This document shows, one piece after another, positions 47,076 through 60,867 of a DNA stretch of 64,000 bases. The position numbers and the translations under genes are program-made. Within the stretch, counting starts at the first letter, position 1. Each line of letters starts with the position of its first letter. Under the pieces are notes generated by a model that saw only the letters and a program-made list of their open reading frames with translations, was not told the origin of the DNA and did no database searches. Where the stretch lies: contig JASSKH010000026.1 of NCBI GenBank assembly GCA_031763025.1, positions 2,170,001-2,234,000 of the forward strand, written 5' to 3'. This DNA comes from Macrocystis pyrifera. Its lineage: Eukaryota; Sar; Phaeophyceae; Laminariales; Laminariaceae.

Positions 47076-47395
47076 GTACTCAGGTCATGCATGGCCGTAG
47101 TCGTATGACCGTAGACCCTCGCATCCCTACAATGCAGGGACGGAGTGCGTCATGTTTTCACAGACCAGGAAGACATTGCTTGCTTGCACCAAGCGCGAAG
47201 CGAAGCGTGAGGTGTTGGGCGAGTCAAGTCGCATGAAGGGTGAGCAGCTGCATCCTATATATATACTGAGAACCGCTTGTGAGGCGGAATCTCTTTTCAT
47301 ATGTGGACGACGGCGTCGAATGAGGGGGACCGGGGGGGGGGGGGGGGGGGCAAGGGTTGGAGAGGAGGCAATCCACAAGATAGATTCCAGTACCG

Positions 47396-47426
<31 letters not shown>

Positions 47427-50400
47427 AGGGTTGGAGGGGGGCAAATCAAGAAGCTAGATTCCAGTACCAGGTAGGTGTTTATCGCGGCGGAACGATGGAG
47501 GGGGTGCCCATACGCTTTTTAGGAGGCCCCTTTCTTACCTGAGGGAGAAGCTCTGTGCCTCACTCATGACGCCATTTTTTTGGAAACCCTGATTGGTCGG
47601 AAATGTAAGGGCTATTATACATCGACATGAACACCAAGCCGTACGTATGTTTACGCCCAGCGTGGCGAGCAACAGGTTGCAAACAAGAGTTTCGACGAAA
47701 ATTCGTCGATCTCACATCTTTTCTTTTTTTTTTAATCACCAGTTATTTTTATTGAATCTTTGTAAAATCTGCTCAGCAAACAAAACTATTACGGGGGACC
47801 ATAGTAAGTAGGACGAAATATTGTGAGTAAAAATAGGTTAATATATACGTTTTTTTTGTGTGTACCGTAGGTCCTATTTACTATGGCCCCCCGTAACAAT
47901 GTGAATATCGAGCACTCACTCGAACGAATTGTCTCCAACACGGGAGCCCCGTCCTTAAGGGTTTAGTCGCAATCCGACGATCAACGAACACCGCCTGGAG
48001 TTCCGCTCTCGCCGAAAATGTAAGATCAAATTTACATCAATATCATAGTCCCAAAGGGTAGTAGTGTATACGGGGCCAGGATGGGGAAAAAAAAACAAAA
48101 CACGAAATGGGATTTTTTTTATGATACTTGGTGATGATTTTTCTACGCGCTCGTATAAATATATATACATATATGCTCGTATGTATGTGGGGTTTTGTCA
48201 TCACGAGGCTGTGTATGTATAGTGATAGATTTTTTTTCTGACGGTGAGTGAGTTTTGCTTCTCGGCGTCGCGGCTAACGTAAGCCACCAACCCCCCCTGA
48301 CCCGGAATCCTAACACTGACCTTAACCGTAACTCTAACCCTTAATTGGTTGATGGGTGTGCCGTGCTGTGGTTGTGCTTAGAAGTACACTATTAGAGGGG
48401 GGGGGGGGGGGGGGGGCGTACTGTAGTACTACATACTATGTCCCATAATATAAGAACCATTTTTACACTAGTTGATAAACCAAACGGTGCTTAAATTTTC
48501 GGGACAGAGTGTGATCAGAATCCACGATGGACGCAAGGACCGGGTAGGTATCCCCCTGTTTTTCCGCAGCGTGTTTGGCGCGTGTGCTACGACACAAGGC
48601 AGAGCACTTTTTGCGTTATGAGGCAATCTTTTCAGTATGTTGACGGAGCTCTTCAGGTGAGGAACGAAGGCATCCCCCTATTTTTCCGCAGCGTGTTTGG
48701 CGCGTGTGCTACGACACAAAGTAGAGCACTTTTTGCCTCATGAGGCGATATTTTCTGTTGGTTACGGAGCTCGCCTGCTTTGCCTGTGTTTCCTGCTTGA
48801 CCTGCTTGGCTTGCTTAGTCTGCTTAGCCTGACCAACTCCCACGAAAAAAAAATAATAATCAGTGTATGAAGCCGTTGTTTCGGCTTCGCCAAAAATATC
48901 TCCATCGCGATACTCAAGCGGGAGGGAAAACACGAGATTGATTTTCAGCGACGACGCGTTGGTGAGGACCGAACTAACCGGTATATTCTCTTTTGTGCTG
49001 CAGTATTTTTCGTTCCTATGCACGTACAGGCTATGAACGAACTTGAGACTACCACGACACGCGTTTTCGGCGAGGTACGGGGGAGCTGCTGTTTTCCACG
49101 CGAATCGTATACCAGTGTGAAGATAAAATAAAAATAAAAACCGAAGCTGTGAGGTCGAAAAACCCCCCGCAAAACTCGTCTTGGCGAGCTTGGTGCGATC
49201 CCTCGGTCACGCGTTCTAAGGAAGGTCCGCCTTCGGGGGAAGAGTTAGGCGAGCTGGTCTTCTGTTGGGTACTGTCCTCAGTTGGCAAGCTCCGTTGTAT
49301 AGTCAGATTGGTTTGGGCCCAAAAGCACCCACCCCCCCCCCCCGTCCCCGAGCTACCGCACTGTAGAGGCATGTCTCGATCAGAAGACGCGGGAGCGGGG
49401 ATAGAGCAACGGGAAACGTTTCCTGGCATCCGTTGCGTTGTGCTAACAGGGAACAGCAAGCAGGCACCCTGGTGCGAACTGCTGCCTCGTCGACCCTCGG
49501 ACGTGCCGCACCCCCTTTCTCCCCTCCCCTCCTCTTCAGTTTTCTGCTCTGAGGGTAACGTGCAACACCCGTTGATTTTGTACCTAACGGACGATACCTC
49601 GAGGAGATCCTCTCCGGAACCTTGGGTCGAAAATTCTTCGCACGCGCAGTTGTATACCATGTAGAAGTATGTATATTTTCGCGACGGTGAATCGATCGCT
49701 TGCCGTCTTGCTTTTTGTATTTTTTTTTTTTTTTTGTGTGTTTTTTGTTATTTTGCTTATTTTGCTACGCACGCGTAATTGTTGTAAAACCTGGTATCAG
49801 GCATATATATATATTTTTTTGTTATTTTAATGTTGCTTTGTTTTGCGGCTGTGTTGACGCAACGATTCAACAACAAAACAAAAGGTGGCGAGGGCAGAAG
49901 GTGGACCGCTCCAACCCCGCGACGACGGATTGCCTCGACGTTTGCGAGAAGAAGGAGACGCAGAGGGACTTCAGCTGGTAGGTTGGGTTAGGTTGGGTTG
50001 GGTTGGGTTGGACTGGGTTGGTTTGGGTTTGATTGGGGTTGGTCGGACCAGGTTGGGTTAGGTTGGGTTAGATTGGGTTGGGTTGGGTTGGGGTTGGTCG
50101 GGTCAGGCTGGGTTGTGTTGGGTTGGGTGGGGTTCAACCGCACTCGGTCAGCGATGACAGGAATATTTTTCTGAATACGTTATTCTACATCAGCTGCGAG
50201 TTCGACCGATGCCGTAGATGCCCAGCTTTATGAGTAGTGTGACAGGTCGATCTCTGAAGATGTCCAGGTGTATCGTTAATAATAAATGCCGATATATATC
50301 ATGTACCGCAGTAGATCCTCTATATTCCACTATGAGATGTACATGAGTCGTATCATACAGATCCCCCCCCCCCCTCGTATATTATATACCCGGTAGGTAT

Positions 50401-52226
50401 ATAGGTTGGGTTGGCGTCGGTTAGCGACGACGCTGTAAAAAACACGCCTCTCCCTGCGTGAGCCAGGCAGCCAGGGTACCGTTTTTTTTTTTTTTTCTTG
50501 GCGGTTACCGCGGCCGGTGGTCAAGTTAGATCATTTTTGTGCGGGGAGAACCTTTACTCCGCACAAGGGGGATGATCGTATCACGTAGTGTGTACATGGT
50601 GAGGCACCCACGAGGCAGTTACATGGTAAACCGATTGTTGGCTCTCTGGAAGTGGCCACACCAGAAATTTAATCAAGTCATTGATGCTGTCATCCGTATG
50701 CAGAAAACTCCGCCTGTAAAGCGGTTATTAGTACTATTACGGGGGACTATAGTAAATAGGACCAACTATTGTCTGTAAAAATTGGAAAATATATAGGTTT
50801 GTGTGTGTACTGTAGGTCCTATTTACTATGGGCCACCGTAATAGTAGGATGCAGCTCACCCTTCGTGCGACTCGCCCAACACCTCACGGCGCTGCTTCGC
50901 GCTTGGTGCAAGCATTGTCTTCCTCTCGACGTGCTCCGTCCCGGCATTGTAGGGATGCGAGGGTCTATGGTCATACGACTACGGCCATGCATGATGATGA
51001 GTACACCCTCCCCGCCCCCCCCCCCCCCCCCCCCCCCCCTTCGGCAAACAGCCGCGCGAGAGCCGTGTCGCCATGCAGATCCCCATCCGGCATTATGACC
51101 GACTGCAGATCGTACAGAGCTTACACATCAGGGAAATATCCACCCCGAGATATGTACAGCAGTCCGTTATGACGTGGTGGTCTACGGACTTGTAATACGG
51201 CTGCTGTGTGCAAATTTCGAGGGCACGTGTCGTATGGTACGAGTTTTTTTTTTTTTTTTTTCAATTCAACCCTCCTGCCGGATTGGTTAGGTTTTGAAGC
51301 TTAAGCTCACCACACTTCGTTTCTACGAATAAAAAAAACTCTTGTTGTTTTCATGGGCAGAGCAAGCTGCTGCCGTAGCCATCGACCTCGGGGCGCGTGA
51401 GCGAGCGTGTTGACCCGACCTGGTCCCGTGAGGATCAGGTGCGATGGAGACGGCCGCTCGGGAGGGTCAGCTTCACTGGGCAGTGTGGGAGACTTGCGCG
51501 AGCTCACCCATTGACCCAAAACCTAGGACCAACGCCGTCCCCACATTACGAAATACCTGGTGTGAGATTTTTGGGTACTATTGATGGCAACCGGGTAGAG
51601 AGTACCCTTGGTATACTGACCACAATACCATACAATATATTTATATATATATATATCCCAAACTACCGACCATATACCATACAATATATACCCGATTCTA
51701 CCGACCATATACTAATTTTACCCGGGTACAAAGTACTCTTGGTGTACTGACCTCAACACCATACAAGATATACCCGAAACTACCGACCATATACTAAGTA
51801 TACCCGGGTACAAAGTACTCTTGGTATGCTGACCTCAATACCATACAAGATATACCCGAACTACCGGCCATGTGCTAAGTATACCCGGGTACAGAGTATT
51901 CTTGATATGCTGACCTCAATTAATACCATGCAATACATGTCCGAAAACTACCGACCAGATACTAAGTACATCCGGGTGCAAAGCACTTTTGACATGTTGA
52001 CCTCAAACCATGCTGCACATACCCGAAACTACCGGCCGTATGTACTAATACCAACAAATTCTTCGGGGCGTTTTTTTGTGTTTGACGAAACATAGGTGCT
52101 TTGACACCGCGATTCGGTCCTTGGACATCCGCCGTGTGCCGGAGCTGTTCCCTCCCGTGGCGTATAGCCGCCTCCCCACGCGGAATTTTAACAAGGGGAC
52201 AGACACCGGATTGGTGTTCCAGGTGA

Positions 52227-52262
<36 letters not shown>

Positions 52263-55200
52263 GGGGTACTCGATGTCATGCTGGGGAGGGGAGGGGGGCG
52301 GGGGCGTACTCGTTTGTTGCTTGCCTTAGTCTTTTTACCGTTGACCACGCATCCCTTTCGAGAAGACAGAGCACCGTTGCTACTCCTGATCGAGACACCT
52401 CCAACAGTTGAGCGCTCAATACGTTGTTTCCATACAGAGAGGGGGGGGGGAGAGGGCTGGTGCGTGCGAGCTGTCGCGAAGTTGGCAAAAACGTGATTTT
52501 GGCAATTGCGATTTTAGCCATGCGATGTTATCGACGCAATTTTTTTAGGAATCATGCGATTTTAGAAGCGCAATTTTACGATTTTAGCAACGCCATTGTG
52601 GCAACGTGATTCTAACAAAGCGATGTTAGAGACGCGATTTTGCACAACGAAAATTTAGCAATTCGCGATTTTAGCAGCGCGATTTTGCTAGTTTGACGCC
52701 GCGATTTTAGAAACGTGACTGTAGCAACGCGGTTTTGGTATCGCGAGTTTAATGGCGTGAATCCTGGTAAAACGACATTTGACCAATGCCGTTTTAGCGG
52801 TCGACATAATCGTGAATTCCTTTTTTTTACCCGAGTTTTTTCGGCGCGACCACGGTGCCGTGCCCCACACACGCACAATCGAACGTATACCCCCCCCACC
52901 CTTACCCCCCGTCGACCCCACCCCACCCCACCTGACTTCGTCCCACCGCACTACACCGCACATCACCACACCCCACGTCAATCTGATGATCTCTCTTGAT
53001 AGTTGCGTGACGTGACGTGACGCCGTGCGTCGTCTGGTATGTTTGTGTCTGAATTTTGCTTCTGAGCAGGGTCAGTTCGGGGGCATCAAGTCTCACCCGC
53101 ACCTGGTGACACACGCCTTCTCGGTCCACACCAAACCCTTCTGTCAGAAGAGCACTCAGATTTGCTCCCCCTTCGTCGACGGGCTGCTTGCGCCAAACTA
53201 CCAGCAGGGCATGCAGAGGTACGATTATCATGCGTACCGCCAACTGAACCCAAAACCAAACTACGGTATACCGTTTTATGGCGTACCGTACCGTTTTTTA
53301 GGGGTGTGAGTGGGCACGACTTCATGCCTTTAGAACTGTGATTCCATTTCGGAGAAAAAAATACTTGTAATTAGAGTTATAGATATATGTCTATGGACAG
53401 TGCAGTACTAGCAAGGGTTATAAGTTACCGACTAGTTGGTGGTCGGATTTATAGGTCGTCGTTTCCCGGACATGCCGACTATATCCGACTGATTTGGGTT
53501 TCCATACTGGTAGGAAGGATTGTTGAAGGAAGGATTACGTTTTTTTTTTTTTTGTGAGCAGGGCTCTCTCTCTCTCTCTGTCGTGGAGGGCTGATTTTGG
53601 CTCGCTTTTTGCTCGCCTGGCTTGTGAGTCGGTATGCCGGCTGCTGGCCATCAGCCAGCTTTGCCAGCCGACTTTAAGTGTTAATGTCAGTTAGTTGGCT
53701 AGCGGCACTTACCGATTAGTTGTTCGTCGTGGAATCATGCCGACCCACAGGTCTTTTTCTTATTTCGGTGTACCGTTTTATGTCTAATGAGGACACATCA
53801 CGATGACCCGTGGTACCGTACAAGTGCACCTATACATCAGTCTCGGCCGATACGTAAGGAACGATTGGTCCTCCGACTTTTCTAAGGAAAGAAAAAAAAA
53901 ATCGAAGCCGGAGCCGTGAGATCGAAAAATTACTCAAAACTCATGCTGGCCACGTTTGGTGCGATGATCCGCTCACGCGTGTACCCCAACGCTCCTTTTT
54001 GCGTTCCCGCCCACTGAGTACACTTTTGTCTGCACCAGCGGTATATTGGCATGTACGTACGCCCTGAGCTCTTCGGATTTGCTCGGGTTTTTCTTTCCCC
54101 CCCCCCCCTAGCACTCTGTTCCCGACCAAACAGGTACTTTGACCCCGCATTGAGCCCATCCCATTTGGACACCCTGCTCTTGCTTCTATAGTGGTGCAGA
54201 AAGTACAATCAGCCCTCCGCAGGAGCCGCCGGAAACCCCACCTGGCACCTTGTTCCCGTTCGGTACCGTGTAGGCCATACACATCTACAGCAACTCCTGC
54301 TGTACATACATTCCAACCGCAAGTAAATTTCACGAGCAAAGTCGAACAGCCCAGCCCGTGCGTGCGATTTTACGGGCGTTTTGGGGAGCTGTTTACCTCA
54401 ATGCCTGTCGTAGCGCCCCCGATCTGCCCTCGTGCCTTCTTGGCTTCTCCTTCCGACCCGTCGTCTACCGAGGCACCGTGGTGCTCAGACTTCGATTGCC
54501 CTCTCAGGAGGCCGGGCAGGGAGGGAGCTCGTAAGTGCGCCGCTATTTTCGTTGCGGGGGAACCGGGCGCGCACAGACCGGGTCGGGAGCCCAGAGATCA
54601 AACGCTACGGCGAAAAGTCTTGGACGCAAATCTGAGGGGGGCTTGAGACACAGACACGCACACACCCCTTACGATGTTCCGAGAGGGTCCTCCTGGCTTG
54701 AGCTCTGTGCTGCTGTTACGGTACTGTAGAGACGCGTGCGGCGGTGGGCAGGGGCAGCAGCACCCTGCGATTTCCCGAGACGCTCGCTTCCCGCGCTTGA
54801 GGAGATAGTTAATACCTCAGTACCTCAATACCCGTCTTAGCCTTAGTCCCCCCCAAAACCTGACTCTCGAAGAACAATCCCACGACCTGAAAGATATGGG
54901 ACGAACCTATTGTACAGTAAAAACACTGCGTACTGTACCAATGGCGGTCCAACGAAAAGCGAACAGCTCCTCGTTTATAACCCACTTTTGGGACTTCGGT
55001 CCCGTTTTACTTTTGACTGGTTCGTCCCCCAAGACGGGGGACGTGCAGCTCTAAGAAGGATCAGGGAAATTGTCAGTCTCAAAAAAAAAAAAAACGAATT
55101 TCCTTTGTGCGCGTACCCCCACTTCTGATAAGAGAGAACAACACACACCCCGGGACGAATTTCGGAGCTTGTTTTTTTCGACAACGGGGAAGGTGCAGAC

Positions 55201-56356
55201 GAAAATAGCAAATGGGTCTGTGTACGGAATCATCTCCGTCGAGGGGCCTCGTTTCAGGAGGAGCCTGCCATACTGAAATGTTTCTTTTCTTCATCGCTCG
55301 GGTGATAGTATAACCCCCCCCCCCCTCGGACGAATTTTCGAAGCCGATTTTTTATCGACGATGTCGCGTACCGTAGTGCACTACTTTGTACCTAGACCTG
55401 CATCTGACTCTAGTTCCAAGTGTTTTGTCCCCAGGGCGGGAGTGCGGTCATTAAGGGGGGCCTCTTTTTGGGAAGAAAAAAAACACTCGGAATTCTTAGG
55501 GTTGTGATCGTTGTTGGATTTGGAAGAAAAAGGTCGAGAGACGGGTTTGTCACAGGAAGGCGTGTTTTTTTACCTCGTCTCTCCCTCTTAACCCTGAGTA
55601 ATTTGTCCCCAAAACGGGCCTGCACGGTCCAAAAAAGGCTTGAGACATGAATGGGGGCATCATCTGATACCTGGTAGCTTTTAGTGTGCCCGCCGTGTCA
55701 AGCCGTTTAACCTTCTCTCTTGAAAAACGGTACTTTTCTCTTTAGCCGAGAGGTATAGCTCTTAAACCGGGACCCACAATACTTGGAGTACCAGGTGCAG
55801 ATAGATACTTCTTACGAATACTTTGCTGCTATTAATAGCTGCTGTGCTGCTTTTTTAGCTGTTTTGTTTCGACGATGATACACTCACTCGTAAATAGAAG
55901 AGAGACAGTGAGATGCTTATCAAGGGCTTCCTAACGATTACGGGGTCCGTAGTTAATAGGACCTACGGTACACACAAAAACCTATATGTTTACCTATTTT
56001 TACTAGCAATATTTGGTCCTATTTACTATGGTCCCCCCCATAATATTACAGCACGCACCTTGGGACAGGTGCAAAACGAAAAGAGCGATGCGTCTGCGGA
56101 GGTATCTCGTTGATATTTTTNNNNNNNNNNNNNNNNNNNNNNNNNNNNNNNNNNNNNNNNNNNNNNNNNNNNNNNNNNNNNNNNNNNNNNNNNNNNNNNN
56201 NNNNNNNNNNNNNNNNNNNNAAATGGTGCCCGAAAAGGTAGGAAATGACCCTTAGAGCCGGTCCTAACAAGGGAAAAAAATCGAAAAAAAAACGAAACAA
56301 ACGAACAGACTTTCGATTTTTCGAAAAAAAACAGCAGGTTGAGTCTTAGCGAACCC

Positions 56357-56387
<31 letters not shown>

Positions 56388-57239
56388 TAAACGAAAAGCC
56401 GACTCGAATTTCTACGCGGTGCTAATTTTTCAGAAATGACTCAGCCGCCACAACACGTGATTGCTGGCGATAGCGCTCAACAGCGACGGTGGAAGCCACA
56501 ACTCACACACGCGAGGCACCCTCCACAGCAGGCGATTCTCGTGGTCCATCCAACCCGCTCCCTCCGGATTGCTCTAGAGAAGTTGTGTATCGGCCATCGC
56601 CTTTCGATGGCAGACGTGTGAATATTGGGTGGAACTCAGGTCGAAAAAAATATACCGCCACAGTCACTTCCTGATCCCCCGGTTTCTTGCGAGGGCACCC
56701 CTTGGTTGTACCCTGCCCATATATGCTCGCGCCGTTAGCAGACAAGCCGCGTGGCAGCGACTACCTCGGCCATCGTGCGCTTGCCAACCGGTGGTAGAAA
56801 CTTTGTCGGAACTTCATCCCAACGCTCCGAGCTCCACCTATGTTCCTCTTCGCCTCTGGGTAACCCATCATGCTTCGTTCGTTTGACACCCATTTCGTAA
56901 AAATGAAGTGCTATGGGTCTTGGTAAAATAAAATCGAAATGTGAAAACCGAGGTGCCGGGATCTCTACTTCTACTTAAAAAAAAAAACAATTTTACCAAT
57001 AAAACTCACGTACTCTTTAGCTCTGCTTTTTGGTTTTTTTTTTTCGTTTTTTTTTTTTCGTTTTTTTTTTTTTCGTTGGTTTTTCCTTTTCGTTCTTTTT
57101 TTTCGGTTTTCTTTCTGTTTTTTTTTCTCCCCCTTCCTTAGGATCCACCCTTATTATTAATATTAATAGTAGGTGCTCCTACCTTAAGGACGTCGAGGTC
57201 GCTTAGGGGCGCGATACGTGCTGTTCAGTTCTGTTTTTC

Positions 57240-57276
<37 letters not shown>

Positions 57277-60200
57277 CGGTTTTTTTTTTTTCGGTTTTTC
57301 GGTTTTGTTTTTTTTTTTTTTTTCGTTTCGCTTTCTCCCCCTTCCTTAGGACCCACCCTTATTATTAATAGCAGGTGCTCCTACCTTAAGAGCGTCGAGG
57401 TCGCAAAGGTGTGCGATCGTTTTTCAGGGCTCGATGCTTCCATAAACGGGAAGGTTAAGGTTAAGGGTTGCCAATACCGAACTACTGTATGTATAAGGGT
57501 GTTTTCGGAAATATCTAGTCGAGAGATCCTTCCTAGATTATTAGGTTGGACTTTTATCAACACCCTTTTTGCCGTTGTCGAGGGAAAACGAGCAGCGCTT
57601 GAAAATCGATCGTGTATCAGACCCCTATGCGAACTCAACGCTCTCTACGGTAAGCAAACGCAAACGGTGCTCACATTTCCGAGCGGAGCGATGTGCAGTA
57701 AGTAGCTCACGATGTACATATATATAATGTATATACCTCAAGATAGCACTCACGCCGTATCCTTGCACGGCGTTTCGGGAGGGGGGGGGTGCATCCCATA
57801 GTGAGATTGATGAGTGAATGACTTGAGTCAGTGTGAACTATTTTGTTGATTTAATTTCAGGAGACGTAAAGATTATAGTAATAAGAGGTAGGAAGTGGGT
57901 AAAATCAACTATTTATGGTAACCACTCTTTGATTAGAGGGGTGGGGTGTACTCATTATCACGCATGGCCGTAGTCGTTTGACCATAGACCCTCGCATCCC
58001 TACAATGCCGGGACGGAGCACGTCGGGTTTTCACCGACCAGGCAGACATTGCTTGCACCAAGCGCGAAGCGCCGCGAGATGTGTTGGGCGAGTCGCATGA
58101 AGGGTGAGCTGCATCCCACTAAGAACCTCGTTTGCGGCGGCCTTGTAACATGGATGATAGCGTCAATGGACGGATTTGTTTTCTGGTGTGGCCACTTCCA
58201 GAGACAGAAATGGGGGGGGGGGGGGGGGGGGGGGGGTGATTTGGATACCCTCCGGGGTAAACATAGGGGGGTACGATACCATACTAGTTATCTGTATTTA
58301 CGATATATATATACACAGGTTGGTTCAAGTAGAGCGTCTCAAAACACTGCTCGATTGTCACACAGGATATCAGCTGCGATGCTCTTGTATCGCACGAGTA
58401 CGTGCTGCTGTTCTGCTGTGTGTTTCTACGCTCTGGTGCTCGTTGAAGCTACCAGCAGGGGTGTTTGAAAAGTAAATAAATAAATAACTACTTGGGGGCT
58501 ATTTCGTCTCCTCGAATTCGGAAAATAAATACTCTTGGTTCTTAGTCTTTCTCTGTTTGTATGTATCAGTAGTGGTATTGTTTCTTTGGACTCTCCTCGA
58601 ATTCGGAAAATTCATAATTTTCGTCTCCCCGAAATTCGCAAAATAAATGCTCTTGGTTCTTAGTCTTTCTCTTGTCTATTTGTATCAGTAGTGGTATTTG
58701 TTTCTTTCGACTCTCCTCGAATTCGGAAAATACATAATTTTCGTCTCCCCGAATTCGGAAAATAATACTCTTGGTTTTTGTAATTTCATCTTTTTCCATC
58801 CATCCTGTTCGTTTTCCTCGCCCTACTCTCCCGCTCCCTCCCAGCACATCGTAACTGAAAAATCGGGAGTCACATAGCGGGCGGGCGGGCGCTCCTCACC
58901 GCGGCAAATGCCTTGAGGTTTTAAAGCGGGAACCACTCAGCATTTTTTTCCCCTCAATAGACTTGCGTCGGATTCTGCAAACCCACGCTGTGAATGAAGC
59001 ACTGCCGTTTTTTCAGGAGGCTGTTATAGCACGCCTACCTTGCTTGAGTCTTCGGAAAAAAAAAAAGGTTGCGATAAAAATCGACGAAGAGCAGTGTACT
59101 GTAGCGGGCATGCTGAACCCGCTGCGCGCTAAAAATGGAGGCGTGTATGTATGCCGGGGGGAGAAGGGAGGGCACCGGTGACCGCGGCTTTAGCCCGAGA
59201 GCTGGAAGAGTAAAGGTGATGGGTCGAAAATAACGAAACTGAGCGCATGGCAAGAGTGTTGATGCGTATGTAGCCAGCCCTCGACGTCAGAAATCTCAAG
59301 TACTACATACTGTACAGTATACACATACCTTTACGTTTGTATGCTGACGGTACCTCTATGCACTTCGAAGTACGTTAAATAGCGCGGTATACACATAAAA
59401 TTTGTCACCCACGAACAGTAAGAAATGTACCACCCGAACAGTAAGATTGTACGGTGTCAAGGGCGGGCGGGCGGGCGGGTACTTTTTGAGTATAGACTCT
59501 TGCAATGTAAAGTGGCGGCAGCGCTTTACTACACGAGTATTTTTCTTTGGCGCCTGCCTCACTCGAGGATCTTTTGTTTGTGACCGCCTCGTGTTAAGGT
59601 CCGAGTCCGCTCCTGCGCGTGAAATTACAGCAGATTCGAAACCCGTTTTTGTGATTTTCACGCGCAGGTTTCGAGTCCTGTCGTCGACGCCATTTGATAA
59701 AACGTCTTAAGTCCGTTGGGCTACGGGTAAAAAGGTCATATCCTATCGCCTCTACCCGATCTAATCAAGCCTTGTAACACTCGCCCGAAACTTGACTGAT
59801 GAGAAAAATGTTCGAGCTTCTAGCCTTTTTTAGAAGTGCTGCGGTGGTCCCGTTTTGGGGACGGCCTGCTCATACTTTAACTGAGCTGTTCCCTAAGCGG
59901 GACTGCTGCTGTCCTAAAAACGGGTTGACAATCCGATGATCGACCCCATGGCCCAGGTGTGCAACGAACACGGCTGTGAAGTCATGAATGGGACTCCGCA
60001 CCATGTGGGGTAACCCCGTCGGTCGCAGTGAAAGGGCCTCATACTATTTCACGGGGGTCCATAGTAAATAGGACCAAATATTGTTAGTAAAAATAGGTGA
60101 ATATAGAGGTTTTTGTGTTTACCGTAGGTCCTATTTACTGATGGACCCCCGTAATATTAAAGGGGACCGTAGTAAATGGGACCAAATATTGTTAGTAAAA

Positions 60201-60830
60201 ATAGGTAAATATATTGGTTTTTGTGTGTACCGTAGGTCCTATTTACTATGGTCCCTCGTGATATTACGGGGGACCATAGTAAATAGGACCAAATACTGTC
60301 AGTAAAAATGGGTAAATATATAGGTTTTTGTGTGTACCGTAGGTCCTATTTACTATGCGTAGTGGCGGTCAGAAGTGACAGCCCTTTTGGTGTCAGAAAC
60401 CCCCAGGTCCAATGAATGCTCATCAGGTTGCACGGTACCGCAACAGCACCTACTCTAGAAGAGATTGGAGCCGTTTTGGGTATTTGCGTCTGTGTCCTGG
60501 GTATGTGCACGTGCGCGGGTCTATCCCGTGGGAATCCCGTGGGAATCCCGTGGGAATCCCGTGGGGGTCCCGTGGAAATCCCGTGGGGGTCCCGTGGGGG
60601 TCCCGTGGGCGTCCCACGGGAGTCCCACAAGCAAATGGGAGTTCCACGGGAATTGTGTATGCGTGTACGTAAAGCGTTGTGCGTGTACGTGCGTGTTCGT
60701 TTCTTCTTGCCCCTCTCGCCGCCTCATGCTTTTCTGAGAATTGAGAGGGCGACGATTGACTTGACGGTGTCACTTCACTCCCTCCCCCCTCTTCCTGTCG
60801 CCTCTTGTCGCGGCCGCTCTTGCGCTCTCT

Positions 60831-60867
<37 letters not shown>

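Larger units (their letters stand above)
46994..49884 (+). other. Glycosyltransferase intron 4 (2.9 kb)
   Basis: Contains G runs and a P element (47038-47424), M1 copy 11, telomere-like motifs (48305-48345), a 122-bp tandem duplication (48546-48780) and a repeat near 49120-49210 that recurs at 53890-53990 (GTGAG(A/G)TCGAAAAA). Confidence 0.5.
49978..52095 (+). other. Glycosyltransferase intron 5 (2.1 kb)
   Basis: Starts in a GGTTGG minisatellite (49980-50130), then a P element interrupted by M1 copy 12 (50575-51040), and an 82-bp tandem array (51590-52040) running up to the exon 6 acceptor. Confidence 0.55.
52223..53069 (+). other. Glycosyltransferase intron 6
   Basis: Contains a G run of about 34 (52227-52260), a LINE-Q 3' end (52305-52440, minus) and a GCGATTTTAGCAACG-type minisatellite (52490-52780). 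Confidence 0.6.

Noticed and set aside
49049-49664. Open frames on both strands (203 and 171 codons)
   Set aside because: Both strands are open over the same interval; part of the sequence recurs near 53.9 kb as a repeat; no domain is visible.
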